This document shows, piece by piece, positions 44,759-56,200 of a DNA stretch of 64,000 bases. The notes below the pieces were generated by a model, which ran no database searches, was not told the origin of the DNA, and worked only from the letters and a program-made list of their open reading frames with translations. The first letter of the stretch is position 1. Every line of letters starts with the position of its first letter. This stretch comes from Cyanophora paradoxa (lineage: Eukaryota; Glaucocystophyceae; Cyanophorales; Cyanophoraceae). A program made the position numbers and the translations under genes. The stretch is taken from NCBI GenBank assembly GCA_004431415.1, contig QPMI01000401.1, forward strand, positions 248,001 through 312,000, read 5' to 3'.

Positions 44759-46833
44759 ATGCAGCTCGGAGGCGGATCCGCTGAGACGCTGGCCCTCGAA
44801 GGCCTCTCGCACTTCCTGCGCCGCCACGAAGAGAGCGACCTGGCCCTTCGGTGCGACGCCAGACACGCGTGGCCGCCACGGTCGGCTCACGCACCTCAGA
44901 TTGTTGCGAACCATCGGTCGGGAGAAGATTATTCTTCAGCTTGTGTTGCTGCAGGCGCGCTTTTGAATACTTGCTGCAGCTGGCCAAGTGCCGGCCGCCC
45001 CCCGTGGCTGGCGGCCGCTGAGCGGTTTCCACGCGCAGGAGGATGTGGCTGCCAAGGTGCAGGAGTCGCTCAAGAAGCGACAGAATCAGTCGCGGCAAAC
45101 GCCGGTTCAGAACGTGCGCCTCCGCATTGCTCCGCGACGGCCCGTCCCGCGCTGAGCGTTCCAGCCTGCGCAGCACTCGCACTTGAGCACAGATGAGACT
45201 CCGCGTGCGGTGCGGAACGAGCGCAACTTCCAGGTGAGCCCGGCCGTCGATTGGTCCCCGCCTCCGTGTTGCGTCTCACGTCGCTGGGCTTCGCAGGACC
45301 GCGAAGTGCGTGGTGAGCTCGACGGTTTGAAAGCCGAGCAGAAGGAGGACGTGGACGAGGCGCGCCTGCGGCCCTTCCTCCGTCTCCGCTGCTGCCTCTC
45401 ACACCCGCACAGCTTACGCGCCGCTGGGAGGACGCTGTGTCGAGCGAGCGGCAGGGGCGCGTGCCATCCGCCTGGTTCGAGCGCTTCCGGCAGATATACA
45501 GCCAGGCGCGGCCGCTCATCGGCATCCCGACGGACAAGATCCCGCCGAACCTCCCGCCCCCCGCCGGTGCGCGCGGCCCGAAGCGCGCGCGGCGGCTGCG
45601 CTCCGCTCACGGGCGCCGGCAGCGCCGCCGTCGACGGGCGGGGCAACGACGCCGCTAAGCAAGAAGAAGCACCACCCGCCCGTGCCGAAGCTGGACCTCT
45701 CAGCGGTGGTGAAGCCCGACCCGCCGGTGGCGAAGGTGCTGCTGGGAGGCGGGACGGCGGCGGCGACGCCGGGGAGCACGACGCCGCACGGGGACGACAT
45801 GCTGTTCAAGCTGGAGCTGATGGACGCGCTCCGGCGGCGGGAGCTCCTCCTGAACGAGCTCTCGGACGCGCTGCTGCGCGAGCTCGCGCGCGAGGGCCTC
45901 GCCTGGAAGACCTACAAGGAGGGCGGCCTCCTCTCCGCCCAGTCGCCCTCGGGCGCCAACCGCCCCGGCACGCCCATCGTCCCCACGCAGGCGCACGCGC
46001 AGCACGCGCCGGCGCTGCAGAGCGGCGGCGCCGCGCTGCTCGGCACTGTGGAGGCGGCCGTGCGGAGGATAGCGGACGCGAGCGAGTGCGCGAGGCAGCT
46101 GCAGGTAGGAGAGTCCTCCTTCGCAGCGGCGGTGCGCCCTCGCTTCCTCGCGCCCCGCGCCGCCCTCGCCGGGGGCGCCGCGAGCCGGGGCGCGCGCAGT
46201 TCCAGAGGCACAGGGCGGAGGTCGCGGCGGGGGCGGAGGCGAGCACGCCGGCGGCGCTGGAGGCGCAGGAGCAGAGGCTGCTCGCCTCGCTCGCCACCGC
46301 CGCCCTCGAAACGGCACGCCAGTGCGAGCGCCTCTGCTCCCTCTCCGACGAGGTGCTGCCTGCCCCGGCGCCTCCGGCTCCCCCTGGGTGCCAGCTTCTC
46401 GCCCCTGACTGGGCCGGGCGCGCAGATCCGCGGTCTGGTCGTGCCGCTTCTGTCGCCGGAGCACCGCTCGCCCTCGAAGGAGGAGAAGCGGCCGTGCGCG
46501 GGCTGCGAGCGGTGCGCGACGGACCCGCCTGCGCACCCTCCCGGCCGATCGATGCGGCGCGCAGGCTGGCGCAGCGCGTGGCGCAGCTCCAAACGGGCAA
46601 CGGGCACGCGCCCGCGGCCGCCGGTCACGCCACAGACGAAACGAAGCTTGCTGCGGAGATCCGGCAGGCGAGGAGAGAACGGTGCGATCCGGCGGGGCGG
46701 GGCTGCCGGTCGTGCGAAATTTGATCTGCGGGGCGGGTCGCGCAGAGACGAGGCGCTGCGGCAGCTGCAGCACGCGCGGGCAGAGAAGAAGGCGCTGGAG
46801 GGCGAGCTAGCCGTGCTGAGGCCAAGGGGCTAG
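44759..46833 (+). CDS. Uncharacterised protein with predicted coiled coils
   Basis: I do not recognise this family. The first exon, from the ATG at 44759, gives MQLGGGSAETLALEGLSHFL and RRHEESDLALR. Later exons read ERNFQDREVRGELDGLKAEQ, KEDVDEARLRPFLRLR, LTRRWEDAVSSERQGRVPSA, WFERFRQIYSQARPLIGIPT and DKIPPNLPPP. Then come a Lys-rich stretch, KLELMDALRRRELLLNELSD with ALLRELAREGLAWKTYKEGG, QEQRLLASLATAALETARQC and a C-terminal helix LRQLQHARAEKKALEGELAV. The long charged helices suggest a coiled-coil scaffold, possibly nuclear. Exon junctions around 44850-45240 are not settled. Stop at 46831-46833. Confidence 0.55.
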
Positions 46834-47126
46834 CCGAGTCGGCGCTACTCGGCCAGCGGCGATCTGCTCCCAACCCGCCCCCCTTTCTCTTCTTTGAACC
46901 TCTGCGTCTTGCATGTTTTCTTTGCTGCAGCTTTTTGTTTCAAATCGTGCACGCTAGACACGCGGCTAGAGCCCCCGCTATGCAGCGCGCCCAGCCTTGG
47001 GAGTTCGCGCACCAATTGCAATGCACGAATTCGAATACCCTTGACCGACTCTGAGCTATAAGCTCGCTGCTCAATCGCCGTGAAGCGAATGCGAACAGTT
47101 TATTAGAGCGATCAGACTGAGAAGCG

Positions 47127-48772
47127 ATGCCGCCCTGTAAGCGCCAGCGCACGGCCGAGTCAAGCGGGAGCGACGCGCGGGGCGGCGCCGGCTGCAGATG
47201 GAGCGAGCTGCCCGCGGACGTCCTGCGTTCGGTGCTGGAGGCGCTGCGCCCCGACGCGCTCTCCATCCTGCGAGTCTCCCGCGTGTGCCGCGCGTGGTGG
47301 AGGGAGGCGTCGGCGGTGCTGCGGGAGGGGGGCCTGGAGCTCGGCACGGCGTCGCTGCAGCCGCGGCGCGCGAACCAGGCGTGCGCATACGCGTCGACGC
47401 GGCTGCCGCTGCTCACTGCGCTGGACGTCGCCGGCTGCTCCATCACAAACGAGTCCCTGCTCGCCGTGGCCCGCGGTGCGACGCGTCGCGGTCCGCAACG
47501 CGCACCGCCGCCCGACTCGCCAGCGCGCGCCAGGGTGCTCGGTTCTGGAGCGGGTGAACCTCTCGGCGTGCCGGCACCTCTCGAGCGGCGCGCTGGAGAC
47601 TTTCCTGCGCCTGCGCGGCGGCGGGCTGCGCTCCCTCAGCCTCGCCCGCCTGCGGCTCAGCTACCTGCCGCTCCTCGACGTCATGGCCTCCGCCTGCTCT
47701 TCGCGGCCCTTGCCCCTCGAGGAGCTCGACCTGAGCGGTTCCTCCGGTGAGGCGACTCCGATCCGCCGCCGTGCCCTCGCGCCCTCGCTCACGGGGGCGC
47801 CCGGCCGCGCGCCCGACCAGGTGTCCTGCTGCGCTCCCCGATCGGGGGCAGCGCGCATGCCAGCGCTATCGCCCCCCGGCTGCGGCGGGTCAGCCTCACG
47901 GGGCCCCCCGGGTCAGGCCGCGGGGACGCGTACGTCGTTCCCCTCGCGGTGCGCCCGCGGGGTCGAATCGCCGCTCGGCGCGTTTTCGAGCGGGCCGGGG
48001 CGGCAGGCGCTGGCGGGCCTGCCCCTCGAATCGCTTCACTGGGGGCCGGCCCCCGCCCCCGCCATCGAGGCGGTCCTCCCCTCCCACGCCCCCCCTCCCG
48101 GCCACGCCCACCCCGCCCTCTCGTGCGCCCGCCGCGCCGCCCGCGTACCCCGGGCTCAGGGCGTCTCACGCGAGGGATACGTAGGCTGGTGCGGATCTCG
48201 CTGCTCGTGCCGCGGGAGACGCCGCTGGAGGGGGGTAGCCTGGAGGCGCTGCTCGCCGTACCCCTGCCCCGCCTGGAGGCCCTCCGGCTGTCCTTCGTGT
48301 CCCCCTCCGACGCCGCCCTTACCCCCCTCCGCCGCCTCCCCACCGCCTGCCCCGCCCTCCGCGCCCTCGTGCTCGAGGTGAGGCTGTACCCCTCCCTTCG
48401 CTCTTCCCCCCTCTCGAAAAGCTGACCGACCCACGTCTGCAGCTGAGCGCTGGGGCGCCTCACTGGCTGGCGCCGCTCGCGGAGGCGGCCGCGGCCCTAC
48501 CCCTGCTGGCGTACGCCCTCCTCTTCGGGGTGGGGGGTACACCCCCGCAGCAGGAGGCGGCCCTGGAGCCCCTCCGCGCCCGCTTCCCCTCCCTCCGCGG
48601 CGCGCGGTCGCGGTACCCCCACGAGCGGGGGTACGTCTGCGGGGACCCGTCGAAGGCGGACGGGGCCGGGGGGCGGCTGGCGCAGCCGGAGGACGACCGC
48701 CTGGGGGGGTACGCCCTCTCCGTGGACGACGTCGCGTGGCGGCCGCCGGGCGCCCTCGACCGACCCCTCTGA
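47127..48772 (+). CDS. F-box and leucine-rich-repeat protein
   Basis: The ATG at 47127 gives MPPCKRQRTAESSGSDARGG. An F-box follows: WSELPADVLRSVLEALRPD and ALSILRVSRVCRAWWREASA. Leucine-rich repeats come next: LPLLTALDVAGCSITNESLL, LERVNLSACRHLSSGALETF, LRSLSLARLRLSYLPLL and LPLEELDLSGSS. After about 47.8 kb exons are short and hard to join. RISLLVPRETPLEGGSLEAL and LPRLEALRLSFVSPSDAALT look like further repeats, and the probable last exon ends GYALSVDDVAWRPPGALDRP near the stop at 48772. It is likely a substrate receptor of an SCF ubiquitin ligase. Several introns carry GTACCCC ends. Confidence 0.7.
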
Positions 48773-48952
48773 GGCCCCTTCCCGCGAGGCGCGTGTAGCT
48801 CGAGCGTTCGAAGTCAAGCGGGCCTGCGTATGCCAAGCGTGTGCGGTGCTTCTGAGTCTACTTGCTCTAAAAACCGAAATCGCGGAGCGCGCTCCGGCCC
48901 TTCTGCATCCTTTCTAAAAAGCAAGAAAAGAAGAAGACGGCTCCCCGGCGAC

Positions 48953-51900
48953 CTAAGCGTCGACGTCGGGGGCGGGGCCGCCCTCCGGATCCTCGCCCCG
49001 GGCCTCGCGCCGGCCCTCCTCCCCCCCGTCCCCGCCGTGGTCCCTGTGGGGCCGGCGCCGGCGGAATAGGACGGGGGAGACGAGGCCGGCCTCCTCGGCG
49101 GGGAGGAGCAGCGGGTCGGGGTCCGTCGGCTGCAGGACGACCGCCGTGGAGACGAGCGGGCCCCGCGAGGCCCGCGCAACGCGGTTCAGCACCGAGTCGT
49201 GCAGCCGGATGCTCCGCGCCCGCGCCCGCTCCTGTACCCCGGCCCGTCTCTCAGGGGGGTACCAGAGAGAGGAGAGGGGGAAGGGGGAGGGGGCCCGCCT
49301 GGACGCTGCGGGCGTAGGAGGCGGAGGTGCCGCCCCGCCGCGCCAGCGCCAGCGCCGCCGCGTCGTACAGGTACTGGGCACGAAGTCAAGGGGGGAAAGT
49401 GACAAGGGGGGTACGGGGGGCGGACCTTGAGCTGGTTGCGGTCGGCGGCGGTGGGCCGCCGCCCCACCGCGCGCGCCGCCACCGCCCTCGCGTCGAACTC
49501 TGCCCGGGGCTCAGGGGGGTACGGGGGACGGAGAGAGGGAGCCGGGGGGGTACAGCGAAAGCGCACCGGCCTCGGCGTAGCGCAGGCCCTCCCAGGCGCG
49601 CGCGAAGTCGCCCAGGCTGAACCAGATCGCCACGATGTGCACGTCCGCCCTGCCGCGGCTAAGCAAGGCCGGGGGGTACGCGCCGAGCGAGGCGGGAGGG
49701 GGGGTACGGCACCAGAGGCGGTCCCGCCCGAGGCCGGCGGCCTCCTCCAGCAGCGTCGCCATCTGAGAGCGAGGGGGAGAGGAGTTGAGGGGGGTACCGG
49801 GAGCCGGCGGCCGCGCGCGGGCGCACCGTCGCGGCGCGCGCGCGCCCATTCCTCGCGCGGACGGCGCGCACCTGAGGGGGGGCGCGGGTGAGAGGGGGCC
49901 GGCGGGGTACGAGGGCGGGGTACGGGGCGGGGGCGGACGAGGGCGGAGTAGGCCTCGGAGGGCCCGGTGCGGCCGGAGGCGTGCATGCGGGAGAGGTTCT
50001 GCACCGCCCGCTCGAACGCCTCGTCCTGCGCGAGAAGAAGGTTCGGATCAGACCGGGTCGGATCGTTTTCGGGCTCGGCGGGCCTGGAGGAGGCGGCCGG
50101 CAGCCTTCATCCAGGAGAGGGCGTGCGCGTTGCCGGCCTCCACCAGCGGCTCGCAGATGCGCGCCACGTGCTGCCCGGGGGGGTGAGGGCGGGAGTGAGG
50201 GGAGGGGAGGGGGCGGGGCGCGGGCGCGCCTCGAGCTCCTTGACGGACTCTTCGCTCCCGACGTCCAGCAGACAGCTCGCCCACCTGCGCGAGGGAGGGG
50301 GCGTGAGGCAGAGGGGAGGCGAGGGGCGGGGCGGGGCGGGAGGGCGGACCGCATGCAGAAGCCGTTGAGGTCCCAGAGGGGCACGTTCTTGGGGCCCTTG
50401 CGCGACACGATCTCGAAGAGCTCCGCGAGCGAGCCGGGGCCCAGCTGCCGCCCGGCCGGCCCCGCACGCCGCCTCAGAGGGGGCGGGGGGAGGGGCCCGG
50501 CCCCTCGTGGCGAGCGAGGCGGGCGGCACGCACCACGAGGAGGCACTCCTCGATGAGACCCGTCAGCTGCTGGATGTCCCCTTTGCTCCGCACCTGCCCG
50601 GCGCGGCGCGGCCCGAGATCAGACGAGGGAGAGGAGGCGGAGGGCGGGGGGCGGGCGGCGGCGGAGCTGCGCACCTCGCGGCCGGCGCGGGCGATGGTGC
50701 TGCGGGCCTTGCGCTCGTACACGGCGACCTCCCCGGCCGCCCGCCCCGCCTCCTCCCGCCGCGCCGCCGCCGCCGCCGCCTCCCCGCCGCCGCCTCCTGC
50801 CCCGCCGACCGCCCCGCCGCCTGCCCCGCCGCGTCGCCCCGCCGCCGGCGGAAAGGGAAGGGAAGAAGGAGAAGGGGGAGGGGTACCTCCGCGAGGGACT
50901 GCAGCGCGCCGCAGTGCGCTGCGGGCGGGGCGGGGCGGCGGGGCGTCAGCGGGGCGCGAAGAATCGAGGGCCCCGGCCCCTGCCCTGTGCCCCGCCCAGC
51001 GCACTGAGGTAGAGCCGCGCCAGCTCGATCGAGATCTCGAAGGCGAAGTCCTCCATCCTGTACCCCCCCCCCCGCATGTCAGGGCCGGAGGAAGAGGCGG
51101 GAGGGGGGTACGCCGCGCGCCCGCCGTCCTCGCGCTCCCAGTAGTCGGCGGCGTACGTCTTCAGCAGGGATTCCGCCCCCGCGACGTTCCCGGCCTCGCG
51201 GGCGCCCTGCGGTGGGGTACATAAACGAACGAAGCGGAAGGGGGGGGGCGCGAGGGGGGGGTACCTGGAGGGCCCCGAGGACGAAGTCGGGCCCCCGCCC
51301 GATCTTGAACATGGGCCCCGCCAGGAGCTGAACCGCCCCGTCGAACTGCGTCGGCGACACCGACCTGCCGACCCGGGGTACCGACTTCAAGGCGCGCGGA
51401 GGGGGTACTGCGGCGGAGCCGCGGACCGGGAGGCAAGCCGCAGGGCCCAGTCCCGGACCTGGAGGAAGAGAAAGGTGACGCGTTGGAGGGGAAATGAAAC
51501 GGGGAGGGGGGGAGGGGGCGAGGGGATACCATGTTCGCGTTCGTCTCCTCGGCGCCGTAGATGGCTACCACGTCGGCGACGCGGCGCGCGTACCCGTCCC
51601 ACTTCTCGCGCTCGGCCGCAGAGAGCCGCCGGGGCCCGGGGTACCCCCCCACGGCGAGCCTGGCCAGGTTGCCGGCGGCGTACAGGAGCGTCCAGGGGTA
51701 CTGGTGCCTGTGCTCGGGATTGCTGAGGGCCTCTCGAGCCTCCTTGAACCGGCCCCGCATCGCCATACCGGTCGCGATGAGCGACTGCGACGAGACGAAC
51801 GATGAGCGGCGTGGTACCCCAGGCCGTCTGAAGGGGTACCGCGCACCTGGAGCTTCTCGTTCTCCTGCTCTTTGGAGTCGCGCTCGTCGAGGTAGAACTG

Positions 51901-52783
51901 GTGGATGCGTTCCCACCGCTCGCTCACGTCGGCGCCCACCTGTGCCCCCGCGCGCTCGGACCAACGACGAAAGGGGCGAAGGGGGCGCGGGGGGCGCCCC
52001 GCACCGCGAAGGAGACGAGGGGTACGACGAGCGCGGCGGTGACGCGGGCGCCAGCGCGGCCGGCGACGCGGGCGAGGCTCTCGGCGCGCTCGAAGGAGCC
52101 CTGGGAGTAGACGAGGACGTGCACGGCCTTGTTGTACGCCCGCTCGAACGTTGTGCTCACGTACTCCTCCACCTCGAAGACCGCCGCCAGATCGTCGCGG
52201 ATCGCGCGGATCGCGTCCGCCTGCGCCGGCGCGGGGGTCAGGGGCCGCGCGGACGGTCGGTTCGGGCCGCGGAGGGGGCGCGGACCTCCTCGGCGACATC
52301 GCGCGGGTTGATCGGCAGGAGCGCCCGCGCTATGATCCGCTTGAGGGTCTCTTCAAAGGGGTCCCGCCCCCTGTCGAAGCCCCCGTACGCCGGCCGCGCG
52401 CTCTCCGCGGCTTGGGGGTTGGACCCGTCAATCGCGGGTTGCGACGCGAGCGGGCCGCTTTGTCCGCCGGATGCGCTGCCAGGGGACTGAAGCGGCGCTG
52501 CTCTTCGCGACTCGGGCGTCGCGGGACTTCGTGAGCTAGCTGCGACGAAACCCCGACCTGGCTGCGCTGGGATCCGAGCTGGATCGCAGTCAAAGTGTAC
52601 GCCTGGCGCTGGCTCTCGGAGCCGCCGAGGAGGACGCCGCAGGAGGCCGCTCGGCCCTCGAGAATCAAGCAGATTTCGGTCGAGCTGCGTGTCTGGACGA
52701 TCGCAGATGCGCCTGTGCGCTGTAGACGCTACGCCGATCGTGGGCGGTGGCGCGGGAAGCCAGCCCACCGCGAAGCTCTGCAT
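48953..52783 (-). CDS. Large uncharacterised helical protein
   Basis: Many short exons on the minus strand share Ala/Leu/Arg-rich helical character. From the N-terminus: GGFDRGRDPFEETLKRIIAR with ALLPINPRDVAEE (52300), VEEYVSTTFERAYNKAVHVL with VYSQGSFERAESLARVAGRA (52090-52170), WERIHQFYLDERDSKEQENE (51870), RFKEAREALSNPEHRHQYPW (51700), RRVADVVAIYGAEETNAN (51540), FAFEISIELARLYLS (51020), DIQQLTGLIEECLLVV (50560), LAELFEIVSRKGPKNVPLWD (50400), MATLLEEAAGLGRDRLWC (49760), VHIVAIWFSLGDFARAWEGL (49610) and SIRLHDSVLNRVARASRGPL (49170). The last exon ends with a charged tail and a stop at 48953. No family was recognised. A helical-repeat scaffold is a guess from composition. The start (52783) is uncertain. 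Confidence 0.5.
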
Positions 52784-53242
52784 TTCTGCCGTACCCGACT
52801 AGCTCGTGCACGTACCCCGCTCGCCTTCGCCGAAAGCAGCCGGCGCCGTGCGCTTGATCGAGTTAGCTAGAGCTTAGCTTAGCTAGAGCTGGTGCTGGCA
52901 TGAAGCGTACGCTAGCTAACACCGCCGACTCTGCTGTGCCGTGCCTTGGAGCGAGCCCCGGAGTCTCACGGAGCCTGCAGCTAGCGCTGGGCCTCGGAAT
53001 TCGAATTCGAAGCTTAAGCCGCGCAAGCGCGCCGCTGCAGGCCGGCAGCCTCGGATCGGCGCAAGTCCTCAATAGCCTGTAATAAACTAAGATGAAAACA
53101 CTGCAATAATCTCCCGCGCCCCCGTCTCAGGCGCCCCTGTCGCGTCGCGGTTCGGATCCAGCGCCCGCGGCCGGCCAGTGTCACAGGCCCCCCGCGGGCA
53201 GCCGGTACGGTTCCTGGCCGCGCGGCGGGATCCGGGTCATGA
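52784..53242. other. Intergenic between two minus-strand genes
   Basis: About 460 bases. Short GCTTAGCTAGAGCT-type repeats occur at 52862-52892. No coding exon is supported. Confidence 0.35.
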
Positions 53243-56200
53243 TCAGGCGGGGTAGAGGAGGCTCGAAGAAGGCCGGCGGCGGCGGCGCACGTTCTCGAGC
53301 TTGAAGAAGAAGCTGTTGGCCGTGAAGTAGATGCGGGGGACCTGCCGCGCGCCTCGTCTCGCCGGGCCCGGGGGGCGACAGCGAGAGATAGATAGACGGA
53401 TCTAGAGATCCCTTGGAAGGGTTCGCCCACCTCCTTGATCGCGGCGATGGACTTCGTGTCGTTGTGGAAGAGGTCTGCGCGGCGAGCGGCGCGCCCGCGC
53501 GCGGCGGCGGTCAGGTTGCGCGCGCGCAGGCCGGGCCCTGGGCCAAAAGCAAAGCCCGGGGAGCCGGGGCGGCCTGTCGTGACCCAGGGAGCCGCCCAGG
53601 GAGCCAGCGCGGCCTACGGGGAGGCGAGGCTAGGCTGGGCCTGGGGGCCGCTCGAACCGTTGCCGGCGATGACGGCGTCGATGGCGCTCTTGCCCTCCGA
53701 GAGGATCGTCTCCCCCTTGCACAGCTCGATCAGGTTCCCCTGCCGCCCGCCCCGCATCGGATCGGATCGGATCGGATCGGATCAGATCAGATCAGATGTG
53801 ATCTGACCTCGATGGAGCCGCCGGCCTGGTAGTGCAGGCGGATGCCGGCGCCCCCGCACTTTCGGATCACGTTGCGCCGCACCTGCCCCGCCCGCGCCCG
53901 GCGTCAGAGGCGCCCGCGCTCGGCCGCCGCGGACGGCGGCTCTAGCCGGCCGCGGAGCGCGCTGCAGTCGCGAACCTGCGCGGTGGTGGCGGGGTGGATG
54001 ATGATGCCTGCAAGAGCGCTTTCGTCGGCTCAGGCGGAGGCGGGGGCACGGTGCGCGGGCACCGTCCCCCGCGATGGCGTCCAGGCGGCAGTCCTGCAGC
54101 AGGGCCGTGATCTGAGGGCGAGGCGAGCCGCGGCGCGGCGCGGATCGACGTCAGCGGCATGGTCCGGCGCTCGGCGGTTGGGGAGGCCCTGGCCCCGGCG
54201 CCGGACCTCTCGGTCGATGATGACCTGCGCGGACGCGGGGGCGTTTGGGCGGGGCGGGTGCGGGGGCGGGGCGGGTGCGGGGGCGGGGGCGGGGTCAGGC
54301 AGGGGGTCGGGTGCGCACCCCGGCGTTGACGCATTCGCGGATGGTGCAGAACTCGATCTGGAGCGGGCCGCGCTCAGCCGTGCCGTGCCGGGAATGGCCA
54401 CGGGCGGCGCGCACCGTCGGCTCCGCGAGGCGCGAGGCGGAGATGGCCGCCGCCCCGCTGCCGCCGCCGCCGCCCCGTCGGCCCCGGCGCCGCGCGGCGG
54501 CGAGCCGCCGCGCTGAGCAGGCCGGGTCTGGGTCGGGCCCGGGCGCACCGGTGCGGGCACCGGATGGCGCAGCGCGAGATGCGGACCCGCCTGCGGGGCG
54601 AAGGCGGTGGCAGAAGCGTCGCTGGCCGGCCCCGCGCTCCCGCCGCCGCGCGCAGTAGCTATGGATGCGAGGGAAAGGGACGGGGCGGGGAGCGGGGCGC
54701 CGGCCGGACGCAGCAACGGCGGGGTGGGGCGCCCCGCGGGGACGCAGAAAAAGGCGGGGCGGGGCGGGGCGGGGCAGGGCGGGGCCGGCGGACCCCTTGG
54801 TGATCTCGACGGTGGAGAGGCCGTCGCGCCCGCTCGCCATCGAGAGCGTCAGGTTCTCCACCGCCGCCGCCCCCGCGTGGCTGCGCGACCTCACTCAGGC
54901 GCGAGGAGGGGGAGGCGAGGGGCGGGGGGCGGGCGCGGGGGCACCAGGCGAGGGCGGGGTGGCCCTGCGCCTCGATGACCACCGCGTGCTCGTCGGGGCC
55001 CCCGCCCACGATCCGCAGCTCCTTGTCCTGTCCGGGGAGGGAAGGAGGAGGAGGCCTCAGCGCGAGGCGAGAGGGGAGGCGCCGCGGGCTGCGGGCGGGC
55101 GCGCGCCAGGACGATGTGTTCCTCGTAGATCCCCGGCTCGATCACCACCGTGTCGCCCTGCGCTCAAAGTGTAGTGGGGGGGTGTGGTCAGGAGCGGTGG
55201 GCGCGGGCGGGGCGCTGGGACGAGGCGGAGCGGGCGGCGGGCACCGGGTTCGCCGCCTTCAGCGCGTTCGAGATGCGGGAGAAGCCGCCGCCGGACCTGG
55301 AGGGCAGAGGAGGGGCGTGTGAGGGGTACGCACATCTCCCGCGGGGGGCGGGGCGGAGTGGGTGGAGTGGGGCGGTGCGGGGGCGCGCGGGCCTCTTGCC
55401 GGTGACGTGGAGGGTGCGGGGCCCGTCGGCGCGGGAGCGGGCGGAGGCGGCGCCCGGGTCGGCCAGGGCGTACGCGTGCTGCCGCAGGATCGCGAGCACG
55501 TCCTCGGGCATGACCCCGTTGTTCGCCCGCATCCGGTCCAGCGCCCACCTGCCCCCGGCCCCGGGCCGCTCGCGAGGGCGGCGGGTGCAGGGGGCCAGAG
55601 GGGCACGGGCGTGCGCACAGCCGCACGCCGGCCGGCAGGCTGTCGGCGAGGTCGATCTCCTTTCCGTGCTGTGAGTACTGCGGGAGGGGAGAGGCCGGCT
55701 CGGGGTACGGTGGCACGTGTACGAAGGGGTACGGGGTACCTGGTTGCGCCTCCGAAGGGTCGCGAAGAACTGCTGCAGGGCGCGGACGGTGACGTCCACC
55801 TGCTCCGGCACGCTGGGCTCCTGTACCCCCGGCATCTTGAACTTGAACCTGCGCGAGGTTCGGGTCCGGCCGGGGCCCGATCCGGGGCGGGGCCGGCGCC
55901 TCTCGAGGAGCTCCTTGAGCTTGGACTGGGAGGTGAAGCGCATGCCCTTGGGGCTCTCCAGCCAGATCGGGAAGAGCCTGCGGGCGGGGCCGGCCGCGTC
56001 TCGGGGCGGGGCGCTGGAGACTTCGAGCTCTGCGCCGGGCCGGGGGGCCGGCGCACCGCTTGCCGGCCGTGTGCGCCCACGTGATCTCCTCGAAGCAGAG
56101 CGAGGAGACGGCGGAGGAGGAGGAGAGGCAGATGAGGAAGGCTTTGCTCTGCGCGCGCGGTCGAGGGGTCGGCGGCGCGAGGCGGCGCGGCTCGCGAAGC

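Noticed and set aside
43159-44784. A 541-codon plus-strand open frame opposite the PPCDC gene.
   Set aside because: It is Gly/Arg-rich, the mirror of Pro/Ala codons on the other strand, with no domain. It is a shadow of the minus-strand coding sequence.
53181-53245. Alternative stop of the TIR/beta-helix gene at 53181, in the frame ending PRGQEPYRLPAGGL.
   Set aside because: That frame would need an extra frame change inside the last exon. The frame with IYFTANSFFFKLEN continues the beta-helix and stops at 53243.
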